Shown here: piece by piece, positions 1 to 12,299 of the stretch
Numbering within the stretch: position 1 is the stretch's first letter
How the letters are laid out: each line of letters starts with the position of its first letter
Source: Epichloe hybrida
Lineage: Eukaryota > Ascomycota > Sordariomycetes > Hypocreales > Clavicipitaceae
Direction: 5' to 3'
NCBI GenBank assembly: GCA_019022495.1
Contig: JAFEKR010000037.1
Span: forward strand, 186,001-250,000
Length of the DNA: 64,000 nucleotides
The notes under the pieces: generated by a model
Told to the model about the DNA's origin: nothing
Seen by the model: the letters and a program-made list of their open reading frames with translations, nothing else
The model's database searches: none
Program-made: the position numbers and the translations under genes

Positions 1-1403
1 ATGATATATTAGGCCTAAGTAATAATAACTTCTTCTAAAAAGAAGAGAAAGAGCTCTAGAAGGCTAATTTCATAGCTAAAGAAAAGTAATAATTAACTAC
101 TAAGAACCCCCTTATCTTTAATAGCTATATCTTAACCTAGAACACTAATAACTTGCTAATATTAACCTAGAAAGGCTAGAGTTAGAAGATTAAGGAAGTT
201 AATCCTTAATCCCTAACGGTAAAGCAAGATTATGTAAAGTAATAAGCGTGAGGAAGCTATATTATAACTATGTGTTAACCGGAGGCTTCGTATAACCTTT
301 TAATTACAGCTTAACACTAAGAGCCCTTTATAGAAGATATTATATATCTTAATAAACGCCTTAAATAGTAGATTAAGAATTAATAACGCGGACTATAATA
401 CATCCCTTTAATTCTTAAAGAGGCGAAGCTCTTTGTGTTTGTAGATGGATTGCTTGCTAATAATAAGGATCTAAGCTCACAGATTGGATACGTGATTATA
501 ATTAGCAATAAGATAATGTAAGATAATAATACCTTTATTATAAAAGGTAATATTATTATATATAGCTTAATAAAGAGTAAGAGAGTTACTTATAACGTGC
601 TTGCCTCTAAGTTATATAGTATGGTTTAAGGCATAGACATTGCCTACGCGATTTCCATGACTCTACATTAGATCACGGATTAATTAAAAATACCTTGAAT
701 TCCTATAATTCTCTATACTAATTCCTTTTTATTATATAAATATCTTATGAAGCTAGGAACCATGAAGGAGAAAAGACTAATAATTAATATTATAGCCCTT
801 TGTTAATCGTACAAAAGGCATGAGATCTACGAAGTTAGATAGATTAATGGTAATAATAATCCGGCGGATGTAATAATAAAAGTATTACTGAATTTATTAC
901 TTTTCTCTTTAATTAATTTAAATGAATTAATAATTCATATTAAAGAATAGGTGAAGAGACCTATGATATTAAGGGATAGGAGCTTAGGTAAGGACTAATA
1001 GATTAATTTAATTAACCAATGCCACAATAGCCAATTAGAGCAGCGGATTCCTATTAAGGGATTTACTAGTATATACTTTTCTTTAATCTAATTTTTATTA
1101 TATTTTTAAGCTCTTTAGCTACAAAGGAAAAAGAGAGATTGCTAGTGTTAATTCCTTTAGATCTTCATTGGTTTAATTGTGGCTAAAGACTAGACTAATT
1201 GTGGGTCTAGCGCGATGCACGCGATGTGATTAGCTGTATTAATTCACCACCCCCTTTTGTGCCTTACATACGGATTTCGCCTACTTTTCTAGCATCTAGA
1301 CTTTCCCTCTCTTCTCCCTCTTTCCTAGCTAGCTATCTAACTATCATTGACTTCGAATTCATACGGGATTTATTACCTGCGCAGGACCTTGGTGCATCCA
1401 ACA
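1..1403 (+). mobile_element. Ty1/Copia retrotransposon, 3' half (cut by window edge)
   Basis: Reading through stops on the plus strand gives a Copia RNase H region: about 430-490 encodes FVDGLLANNKDLSSQIGYV, followed by remnants resembling KSKRVTYNVLASKLY, LGTMKEKRLIINII and NNPADV. A polypurine tract (about 1123-1140) sits directly before the LTR at 1146-1403. The 5' part lies outside the window. It is the same family as the complete element at 3644-10409 but in the opposite orientation, and the two differ mainly by C/T and G/A changes. Many in-frame stops show that it is dead. Confidence 0.85.
1146..1403 (+). repeat. 3' LTR of the left Copia copy
   Basis: This 258-bp LTR begins TGTTAATTCC and ends GCATCCAACA, giving the TG..CA ends of an LTR. 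It is the reverse complement, with mutations, of the LTRs at 3644-3906 and 10147-10409. A polypurine tract lies just upstream, which makes it the 3' LTR of an element transcribed on the plus strand. Confidence 0.85.
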
Positions 1404-3638
1404 ATTACCCTTTAACTTTTATTAGTATTATATTAAGTAACTTAGTTATTAGTAAATAATTAGGGCTATCTAGAGGAGTTATAAAACACTAATAGATACT
1501 GTAGTTTTGCTTAGTTATTTTCCTAGGTTAAATAGTAAAACTTTATATTTCTTTATAGCCTAAATATTCTCTAAGGCTAATCTTTAGCGGGGTTAAGGGT
1601 TTAAGATAGTGTTATTTATTTCTACCTCCCTTAGTTATATAGTTACTATAGGTATAGTAGGTTCCTAGGGATTTACTATACTTTTATCTAGATATAGATA
1701 TAAGGTAGGAAGTAATCTTTAGAACTCCTTAGAGCTTATTTCCTAGAGTAGTAAACGTGTACTTAAACTAGGATTCCTACTATCCTATAGAGTTTTATCT
1801 AAGTTAAGGATTTCTTTGATTTATTCTATTAGTAAGTCTCCTAAACTATTCCTAGGTTTAGTGGATAATTTAATAATTCTCTTAGCTAGTCCTCTAGTAA
1901 ATACTAGCTTATTTGCTTTTTCTTTTCCCTTTACTATAGTAGTAATATTAGCGTAACCTATCTTATTTTCTTCCTAGATATAACTTAGGGGTTAATAGTT
2001 TAAGGATAATACTATAGGTAATTAAATCTTAGTGTTAGTAATATAGCCTTAGGGGGGGATTAGTTAACCTATTTCTATAGTACTAATAAAGTTTATCTAG
2101 TTCTTATTATCTAGTTCCCTCCTATAATCCTTTTTTATCTAGTAACTATTATAGTTCTATTAATCTTAGCGCCTTTTAAAGTCTTCTATTAAGTATCTAT
2201 TCTTCTATACGTAACTATATCCTATGTGTTCTTATTCTCTATATAAGAAGCACTAGAAGAAATTAGGGTCTCTCTAGGTATCTCTTTAGGGATCTCTCTA
2301 AGGAAATATACTAGTTATATTTCCTACTAGTCTTATAAAGGCTTAGATTTACTTATTTATATTATATCTCACTTAGTTATACTAGCCCGTAGTCTAATTT
2401 ATATTACTAGTGCCTTAGGCTCTAAATGCTTTAAGTTGTTTTACTAGTTTTACTATTTATTTAAAGGCTTGCTTTTCTCTTTTTAACTATTCTTTTATCT
2501 ATCTCTAGAGAGAAGCTATACCTAGTATTAAGGTTTCCTTATTAGATAATTATAATATCTTTTCAGAGGCAGATAAATAGCAGTTATATAGGAATAACTT
2601 TAAGTTAGATATTATTAAGTCCTTTAAAGCTATACTATTCGTCTATTTATTCAATATAAACAAATAATCTAACACCCTTTCTTATAGTTAGGCATTTACT
2701 TCTCTATTTACTAGATAAGTAATAAAGTTTATAAATAAAACTTATTAGGTACTAGATTTTATCTTAGAAGCTAGATGCTTAGCTTATTAGATATAAGTAT
2801 TTAGTATCTCTCCTAGTTCTTATATAAAACTATATACCTCTCTTTATATAGAAATCTTAATAAAAGGATCTAGCTTCTTAAACTTTTCTAAGAACTTCTT
2901 AGCTATATTCTTCTATATCTAGTCTTTATACTCTAAGTCCTTATACTAGGCTACTACTTTCCTATATAAACCTTAGATAAAGGTAGAATGCATAAAGGTA
3001 TTAATATATTCTTTTAGGGCTTAGGCCATTATGGCTATTATTTTGTAATGTTTTACATATTCTTTAGCTAGTCTATCCCTTAGTAGGCTAGAAAAGGTGA
3101 TTCCTCCCCTTACTATTAGGTTTATTAGGAAAAAAGAACTACCTATAGTGCCTATCTATCTGGTTTTGCTAGGATTAGTAATGTTATATAAATGTAAAGA
3201 TAGAGAGGGGATAAGCATTATAACTTTATTTAGTTAGGGGGGCTGTTCTAGGGGATGCTTAGGGCTTAGGATAAATTCTAATAATAATCTGTTACCCTAC
3301 TCTAATTCTAAGCTTAGGACTAACTCTCAGAGCATCACATTACATTACATTACATTGTGTAATGTTTGTAATGTAATGTAATTATTACACATTACATTAC
3401 ATTACACATTACATTACATTACATTACACCCCCCTTTCACACATTACATTACATTACATGTAATTATTTGTAATTAAATGTAATTATTTTTTATTTTTCA
3501 ATATTTAGGTAAAGTAATTAGAAATTAATAGTAAGAAATAACTTAAATAATTAGAAAAGTATATATTAGGTTTCTTAAAATATAGATTAAGGTTAAATTA
3601 CTATACTAATCTTAATTATAACTTATAAAACTAATAAA
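1404..3638. other. Degenerate AT-rich stretch between Copia copies
   Basis: No gene is present. The sequence is heavily mutated and full of stops in all frames. It probably derives from an older repeat into or beside which the Copia copies inserted, but I cannot name the family. It ends in an (ACATT)n-type array at about 3335-3470. A similar short array occurs at 12268-12301, next to another degenerate stretch. Confidence 0.5.
3335..3470. repeat. (ACATT)n / (TAATG)n simple repeat
   Basis: This is a pentanucleotide array of ACATT units, partly inverted to TAATG and interrupted by a C-rich spacer. A second, shorter array with the same unit is at 12268-12301. Arrays like this at the edge of degenerate repeats can be the tail of a non-LTR retroelement, but that is only a suggestion. 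Confidence 0.8.
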
Positions 3639-3643
3639 ACTTA

Positions 3644-3906
3644 TGTTGGATGCACCAAGGTCCTGCGCAGGTAATAAATCCCGTATAAATTCGAAGTCGA
3701 TGATAGATAGTTAGCTAGCTAGCTAGGAAAGAGGGAAAAGAGAGGGAAAGTCTAGATGCTAGAAAAGTGGGCGAAATCCGTATATGGGGCACAAAAAGGG
3801 GGTGGCGAATTGATGCAGCCAATCATATCGTGTGCATCGCGCCGGACCCACAATTGGTCTGGTCTTTAGCCACGATTAAACCGATGAAGATCCGAAGGAA
3901 TTAACA
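3644..3906 (-). repeat. 3' LTR of the complete Copia element
   Basis: This 263-bp LTR begins TGTTGGATGC and ends GAATTAACA on the plus strand. It is preceded by target duplication copy ACTTA at 3639-3643. Its partner at 10147-10409 has the same length. Confidence 0.92.
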
Positions 3907-6900
3907 CTAGTAATCTCTCTTTTTCCTTTGTAGCTAAAGAGCTTAAAAACGCAATAAAAATTAGATTAAAGAAAAGTGTATATAAGTGAATTCCTTAATA
4001 GGAATCCGCTGCTCTGATTAGCTGTTGTGGCATTAGTTAATTAAATTAATCTATTATTCCTTGCCTAAGCTCCTGTTTCCTGATATTGTAGGTCTCTTTA
4101 CCTATCCTTTAACACGAATTGTTAATTCGTTTGAATTAATCAAAGAGGAAAGTAATAAATTTAGCGATGCTTTTGTCATTGCATCTGCTGGATTGTTATT
4201 GCCGTTAATCTACCTAACTTCGTAAATCTTATGCCTTTCGTATGATTAACAAAGAGCTATGATATTAATTATTAGTCTCTTCTCCTTTATAGTTCCTAGC
4301 TTTACAAGATATTTATATAATAAAAAAGAATTGGTACAGAGAATCATAGGAATTCGAGGCATTTTTAATCGATCCGTGATCTAATGTAGAGTCGTGGAAA
4401 TCGCGTAGGTAATATTTACGCCTTAAACTATGCTATATAACTCGGAAGTAAGCGCGCTATAAGTAACTCTCTTGCTCTTTATTAAGCTGTACGTAATAAT
4501 ATTACCTTTTATAATAAAGGTATTGTTATCTTGCATTATCTCGTTGCCAATCACAATCACGTATCCGATCTATGAGCTTAAATCCTTGTTGTTAGCAAGC
4601 GATCTATTTACGAACATGAAGAGCTTTGCCTCTTTAAGAACTAAAGGAATATATTATAGTCCGCGTTATTAATTCTTAATCTGCTATTTAAGGCGTTTAT
4701 TAAGGCATGCGATATCTTCCCTAGAGGGTTCTTAGTGTTAAGCTGTAATTAAAAGGTTGTATAAAGCCTCTAGTTAACATATAGTTATAATATAGCTTCC
4801 TCGCGCTTGTTACTCTATGTAATCTTGCTTTACTATTAAGGATTAAGGATTAACTTCCTTAATCTTCTAACTCTAACCTTTCTAGGTTAAGATTAGCGAA
4901 TTATTAGTGTTCTAGGTTAAGATATAGCTATTAAAGATAAGGGGGTTCTTAGCGGTTAATTGTTGCTTTTCTTTGGCTGTGAAATTAGCCTTCTAGAGCT
5001 CTTTCTCTTCTTTTTGGAAGAAGTTATCGTTACTTAGGCCTAATGTATTGTCGGTTTGCATTCCAATAATGCTAAAGAGATTCTTATTATTTAGGGCTAT
5101 GATTAATAAGCAGGGATTGTAGGTTGAAGTTATTATATTGAGGTTATCCCTGTGGTGACGGAAGTACGTTGCCCACTAGTAGGTTCTGGCCTCTGCAATC
5201 CCGTAAAGAGGTCTAATTAATTTAATTACAGTCCCTTCTAGAAAGAGATATGTAATTTGCTTCGGTAGTCTCATAATAATTAGCCTCGTTAGCATTATGT
5301 GCAATTAAGTGTAGGCTTGCGTAATATCGTGAATCCAAAGGTAAATGCCTCTTTTTCTTAATAATAGAGCAATAGCTATAATAAGTCATTAGCTTACTCG
5401 TTGTATTATTAGCAATTACATTAGGATGAATTCCTTTCCTTTATTATTATAGCCTTATATAACGAGATAAGATTTCTCGTACGGCGAGTCTATTCCTTTG
5501 CCTTTAATCTCTCTAACTATACGAGAATTGAAGATTCTATAACCTCCATGCTTCACTAGGTCAAACTTAACGAATTTGAACACATCGCGAGCTTGCAGAG
5601 CGTTAATCTTAGCTTAATCAGACTGCTTAAAGGGTTTTCCTAGGGTTATAATCCTTCCTTCTTAGTAGAGCTAAAGGGCAAGGTTCTAATTAGCCTCTTC
5701 CTTCGCTATAAGGAATACTATGCTTAGCATCCCTCTAGTTATAATCTCTTAAATAAAGGCCTCCTCTTAATCTTTATTCATAAGTACATAAAGCTAAACT
5801 AGGCTAATATTCTTCTTAGGGCTATAAGGTTTTCTTTTCCTTACTTTTATTCCTTTAGGGTATAGTAATAAGTCTTTAACTTAATGGCTTCCCCTTAGGG
5901 CCTTTTAGGCTTTATAAGCCTCTTTATTAGACTCTCCTATACTTATAAATTACACTATAAGGGCCTTTCTTAGTCTCCCTTACTTTCTCTTAGCTAGTGT
6001 CTACTACTCTTTGCTATCTTCTATTAGAGAATCTCTTTTATTAGTAGTAGTTAGTTATATAGTTACTTTTTCCTTTATATCACTAGGCTTTATCTCCTAC
6101 TACTCTAGTCCCTCTGTAATACATAGGTCTTTATAATAGGGCTTTACTACTATAGAGTAGAACTTTACTAGGCTATAGGGCATATTAATAGTATAGGTCT
6201 CTCTATTAGTAGTAAGCAGCTTATATAAGCTATGCTAGCTACCTTTCTCTCTTTACATATGTATATTAGCCTATAGGGGTAGCTAATGTATAGGCACTAT
6301 ATTAGGGCTATTCTAGGCTCTAAGGGTATCGCGGACCTGCTATAAAGCTAGAAGACGTCAGACTTCGTCCGTTACCTTGCGAATTACCTTAGCACATTAA
6401 ATAATAGAGACGCTTAGCTGTAACTTATCTATTATCTATAGGTAGCCTCTAAAGACTAGTATAGTTAGGATAATACTATTTAGGCCTATAGAGTTATTAA
6501 TAGCCTTAATAGCTATTTAGAGGCGTTGCTCTAGCGCAAGATCCATTCTAATCAAGTCTATAATAATATTATAAGCTTAGCGTAGAGGTCTGTGGTATCT
6601 CTTAACCTTTCTAATGCTATTATAGGCTTTGATTAGCATCTCACTAGTTTTAATTAATATTAATTAAGCATAATGTCTAAACTTAGCGGAAGTAAAGTTA
6701 TTACTAGCATCGTAGATAATCCAATCTAGAGGTCTAAGATACGTATTAATCTAACATTCGCGAATTGCATCCTAGATATCTCAAGCCTTCTACTTCTTTA
6801 GATTAAGAAATTAGGCTACCTAGAATAATGTTACTAAATTAACAATATGAAGCACTAGTTAGCTATTGATTTACATGATATTAATAATAATCTCGTAGTT

Positions 6901-9900
6901 AAATTCATAGTTATCTTTGATTGTAAACTTAAATCAACTAGGGGCCTTTCTATACATCTAGCAATAGTAGTAAACTTTAGTTAATTCCTTAATTACCTAG
7001 CGCTTAACTTCGTAACTAGCTTAGTAAAGGATCTTTATAAGTCATTAAACGGAAGAATAACTAAGTTAATAATGTAATTAATGGATATCTCCTTCTAAAA
7101 GGTAGAAGGCAACTATTTCCTTTGCTTCTAGTAACTACTAAGGATATCCCTATTATCACATAATAGGTACAGTCTTATTGCCTTAGATAAGCATATTAGC
7201 AAGGTTATCAATCTTAACTTATATCTTATCTATATTAGTAATTAAGAAGAGAAAGGGGGTAGCTATGTTAAGGACGTAAAATTCAAGCTCTCTAAGTTCC
7301 GTGGGCATATAAAGGATTCCTCTTATAACTGCTAATCTAGCGCTAAATATAATAATTTAGGGTTCGCAAGGGGTTACCTTTAATAAAGGTATTAATCTTA
7401 ACAAAGCTTTTACTTATGCCTCTCCTACACTTAACTTTCCTGCGGCGCTAGTGTTAGGCATAATCCCTCTAAAGACCTCTTTAGAATAGCGTTCTTTAGA
7501 GATATAGTAAATTAAGCCTTTATTACACTCTTATAGCTTATAGAGCTCCTGCCTAAGGAATATGTGTTAGAAGGCTTAATTATTTAGGGTTGCGAGAACA
7601 TTAATATTAGTAGTGTTATAGTTAGTCTGTAATCCAGAGCAGAAGAATTATGTAATGCTTAGGTACGCTATTAATAGTAGCTCCTCTATATTATTATTAT
7701 TATCTTTAGCTTCTGTGTAGGCTGAAAGATATAATTCCTAATTCTAACCTAAGCCTTTATTAGGCTTATTATTATCCTACCCTTTATAGGAGGTAAGAAA
7801 TACCTAAAATCTCTTCTCTAAAGGGGGTATATAATATGTTTTGCTAGCCTACTAGCGGTCCTTTTCCTTTTAATGTTCTTTAGTAAAGTAATTAGAAGAC
7901 TAGTAGCCACTCTTACTACATATAAAGCAGCGCTTAGTGCTTAGCTTAGGGCTTCGCCTATAATAGCTTCCTCCGCTATAGGGGGATAATTACTATCTAT
8001 ACTAATAATTAGTAAACATGGCCTCTAGAGGGTCTCCTTATTAGTACTAAAGGTATTAGGAGGACTTCTTATTTAATTTCGTGATAGTAATTACCTTACA
8101 GAGGTCTCTGGTAAGACTCTCGAAGCCTATAGAGTGTATATATTCTACTATCTAATATTCGGGCACACTAGTTATAGCATTTAAGGCTTACTTATAGAGT
8201 TTAGTATTTACTATCTTAGCAGGGTATAGGCCTTTGTGAATCTTCTTAAGGGTTAATAATATAATCTTAAGGCACTTAAGCTTGCTTTTATTAGGGTTTC
8301 TCTTAATTATACTCTTTAGCGTTATGCTACTCTATTCACAGTAATAGAATTACTAGTTACTTTCCGTCTTAAAGCGTTAATAAACGCAAGTAATTATCTC
8401 TTTATAGGAATAGTTATTCCTAAAGAGGTAATTAAGGTAGTATTACTTAGCATTACCTATTAACATAATAGGGAAAGCCTTCTAATAATATGTTTAAGGA
8501 AGGTTAATTCTATCACACTTATTTTTAAAGAGCGTAATCTTTATCGTTAAGAAGTTATATAGCTTTCCACTATAGTAGTCGCTATTCTTATACATCTTTG
8601 TAAGCTCTAAGATCTTCTTTATAATCTAATCTTTAGAGGGGAATTGCTATAAAGGCATAATTTATTATAAATAACAGTCCACTAGTTATTCTTAATAACA
8701 ATTATCTGGATAGAGCTGTTAATATAATAGGGATTGTCACAGGGGTTCTTATAAGGGTTTAAGTAATCTCTAGGGTTAGGGAAGGTTAATTTCTAGGGTA
8801 GGTTATTAGGGCTGTTAATGTTAAGGCTCTAGGGGTTTAGAAAATCGTGGTTGTTCTTGTAATCTTTCCTATAACTAAAGGGGCATTAAGGTTTAATAAA
8901 GCACTTCCTTAAGCAATGCTAGGATTGAATATCCTAGGCCTTGCCTGACGAGGACGCCGTGATCTCGTAAAGAATTACGTAATTCTCTAATAACATCCTT
9001 AGATGCCCTTTTAAAGGTATCTTTAGACTAGCCTTTAAAGTCTTCTTAGAATGATTCCTATAGGTTATTATCTCTCTATCCTTAATATTCACTAAGGTTA
9101 ATAAATCTTATGATTTAGTTATTAAGCTCAAGCTACGTAGTAGTCTCTGGATCTAGCTTAACAAATTCTTTCTAGTTATATAAGAATTCGTGAGTAAGCT
9201 ATTAAAGGCATGGGGGTAATTTATGCCTTTAAGGTCTCTCGGGGGTGATAATTAGAGCCTTGCCATCACTAGCAGCCCTTTCTCTCGTGAAAGGTCTAAA
9301 TTCCTCTGCTATTTTTAACTATAAAAGGAACGTTACTAATTTGTTAGTTTTACTACTAATTAAGCTCCTATATTTGCCTATTACTATTACAAGGTTTTTC
9401 TTTCGCATTTCAGGAGCGTTATCGCTCTAATGAAATTAGAAGATTGCAAAAACAGGAAAAATAGAAGAAAAAGCAGCGGAAGTAGTAAAAGTAGCGATAA
9501 GGATAAAGCAATAAGAATAAATCACTAGAGATAAAGAAAGTAATAGAAGTTCTAAAAGTAACTGGAAAATAATAGGAAAAGTAATAAGGGAATAATAGGA
9601 ATTGCCACTTCCTGTTTTTATAAAAAGGAGGGAAGGAGGTAATCTCTCTCTCTTGCTAATAAGCATAGGGTAAACAGCACTAATAATAAAGGGGGTAAAA
9701 AAAAAACAAGCTATAAATGCTTGTATGAACGGATTAAAGGTCTGTTAGATAAAGGGAATATTTATAGAGAAGTTGTAGATGTGTTAGCTAGCTTAGCTAA
9801 GGTTGTTTAACGTTAGGTTCGAAATAAATGCCTCGCGGCGATAAATTCGGTTAGTTAGTTAGTTTTCTCGTAATAGACGATAAAATCGATAATTAACAAC

Positions 9901-10146
9901 AATATCCCGGATAGATATAACGAAGTTATATCCCTAAGCCTAAGGGTTAATAGATTGATTCCTTAGAAGCCTAACAAGCCCGTAACTGGAATTCTAGTCT
10001 CTTCCTTTAGCATACTTGTGTAGTTATGCCTCTCTACCACAATGACCGTTATAGCATAACAAGGGGTAGTGGTAGTAGTGTCTATAGAAATGTCTCTTCT
10101 TGTGATACCTAGCTTATCTATGGTTATGAAGTTAACCACTAATTAG

Positions 10147-10409
10147 TGTTAGATACACTAAGGTCCTGCGTAGGTAATAAATCCTATATAAATTCAAAGT
10201 CGATAATAGATAGTTAGCTAGCTAGCTAGGAAAGAGGGAAAAGAGAGGGAAAGTCTAGATGCTAGAAAAGTGGGCGAAATCCGTATGTGGGGCACAAAAA
10301 GGGGGTGGCGAATTGATGTAGCCAATCATATCGTGTGCATCGCGCCGGACCCACAATTGGTCCGGTCTTTGGCCACGATTGAACCGATGAAGATCCGAAG
10401 GAATCAACA
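10147..10409 (-). repeat. 5' LTR of the complete Copia element
   Basis: This 263-bp LTR begins TGTTAGATAC and ends GAATCAACA on the plus strand, and is followed by ACTTA at 10410-10414. It differs from its partner mainly by transitions. Because the element is transcribed on the minus strand, this is the promoter-side LTR. Confidence 0.92.
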
Positions 10410-10430
10410 ACTTACTTTTTAAGCTTATTT

Positions 10431-11060
10431 CTTAGAAAAATATTAAAAACTTACTTTTAAGTATACTTATTTTAAGAGAAAATTATAAATATCTTAGTAA
10501 ATAAGCTATTAAGAAATTAATACTATAATTAGTAAGGCCCACTTTAGACCCACTTTTATATACACCTTCTTTTTAAGAGAAAATCATATATATAGCAAAT
10601 AAGCTATTAAGAAGTTAATACTATAATTAGTAAGACCCACTTTGGATTCACTTTTAAGTATACTTTCTTTTTAATAAAAAATCATATATATCTAAGCAAA
10701 TAAGCTATAAAGAAGTTAATACTATTATTAGTAAGACCCACTTTAGACCCACTTTTAAGTATACTATCTTTTTAAGAGAACATTATAAATATCTTAGTAA
10801 ATAAGCTATTAAGAAATTAATACTATAATTAGTAAGGCCCACTTTAGACCCACTTTAATATACACCTTCTTTTTAAGAGAAAATCATATATATAGCAAAT
10901 AAGCTATTAAGAAGTTAATACTATAATTAGTAAGACCCATTTTGGATCCACTTTTAAGTATACTATCTTTTTAAGAGAAAATCATAAATACCTTAGTAAA
11001 TAAGCTATAAAGAAGTTAATACTATTATTAGTAAGACCCACTTTAGACCCACTTTTTATA
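10431..11060. repeat. ~100-bp satellite with ~300-bp higher-order period
   Basis: The landmark AGTAAGRCCCA recurs at 10531, 10629, 10730, 10831, 10929 and 11030, giving spacings of 98, 101, 101, 98 and 101 bp. Units three apart resemble each other more than neighbours do: the GGCCC form recurs at 10531 and 10831, and the ACTATTATTAG form at 10730 and 11030. The array therefore has a trimer higher-order unit of ~300 bp. It begins immediately beyond the Copia target duplication, so the element inserted at or in the edge of the array. Confidence 0.88.
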
Positions 11061-11402
11061 TAGCTTATATTAATTCTAAATAATAACCGTATTATTTTAA
11101 ATCTAGTAAATTTAGCTTTTTATACTCTTTTTCTACTCTTTTTTTAGGAAATTTTACTATAAAATTATTTATTTTATATTAATAGTATTAAATTAAGATA
11201 AATTAAGATAAATGAGGTATTATATAAGTATTATAAGCTAATTATACTTTAAATTCCTTAGATTACTTAATAAATAAATAAACTACGATTTTTTTTATTA
11301 AAATATTATTTTAAAAACTAATATATAGTTTTATATTACTTATATTATACTTAAAAGCTTTTATAATAAGTAAAGCCTTTAATTTAAATAATATAAATAA
11401 TA

Positions 11403-11700
<298 letters not shown>

Positions 11701-12299
11701 CTATTTTTATTTAACTTTTTATTCCTAAATCACTCTTTTTTAACTTTGGATTTTATAAAAGAAAAGAAAAGAATTTAATATATTTAAAAAGAATATATAT
11801 TAAATCTAAAAAAATAACTATTATTCTAAATAAAAGTTATAATATTAATATTAAATTTAAGGTATATAAAAGTCGAATTATAGTTTCTTAATATAATTAT
11901 TTAGATTTATAATATATTATTTTATATTATTTAAAAAAGTATATATAGGGTATTTTTTAGTAATAAAAAGTCTTGTTTAAAATAATAAAAATATAATTAT
12001 AAGAAAATAGATATATAGTTAATATAATATCTTATAATATATAAAAAAATTTAAAGAATCTAATTAACCTCATAAACTTACTATATATACCCTATACTAG
12101 AAGATATAACTAATAGTCTAACAGATAGGATATTAAGATATTTAATAGTAAATTTAATAAAATACCTATTATAAAAACACTTATATTAATCTAATAGAGA
12201 AAAATCTATAGTATATTATAAGATATTAATATACCCCACTTTTTTTCCTCCTAACATTACATCCAAACCCTAAATATTACATTACATTACATTACATTA

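Larger units (their letters stand above)
3644..10409 (-). mobile_element. Complete but inactivated Ty1/Copia LTR retrotransposon
   Basis: This 6766-bp element is bounded by two 263-bp direct LTRs and flanked by a perfect 5-bp target duplication, ACTTA (3639-3643 and 10410-10414). Coding remnants on the minus strand run in Copia order. A CX2C zinc knuckle of Gag lies near 7860-7960, a reverse transcriptase remnant reading LYGIAEARTYWWATY lies near 5150-5250, and RNase H with LANNKDLSS lies near 4530-4640. A polypurine tract abuts the 3' LTR at 3912-3929. Stops interrupt every domain, so it cannot encode a working polyprotein. The intact LTRs and target duplication show it transposed as a unit before mutation. 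Confidence 0.92.
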
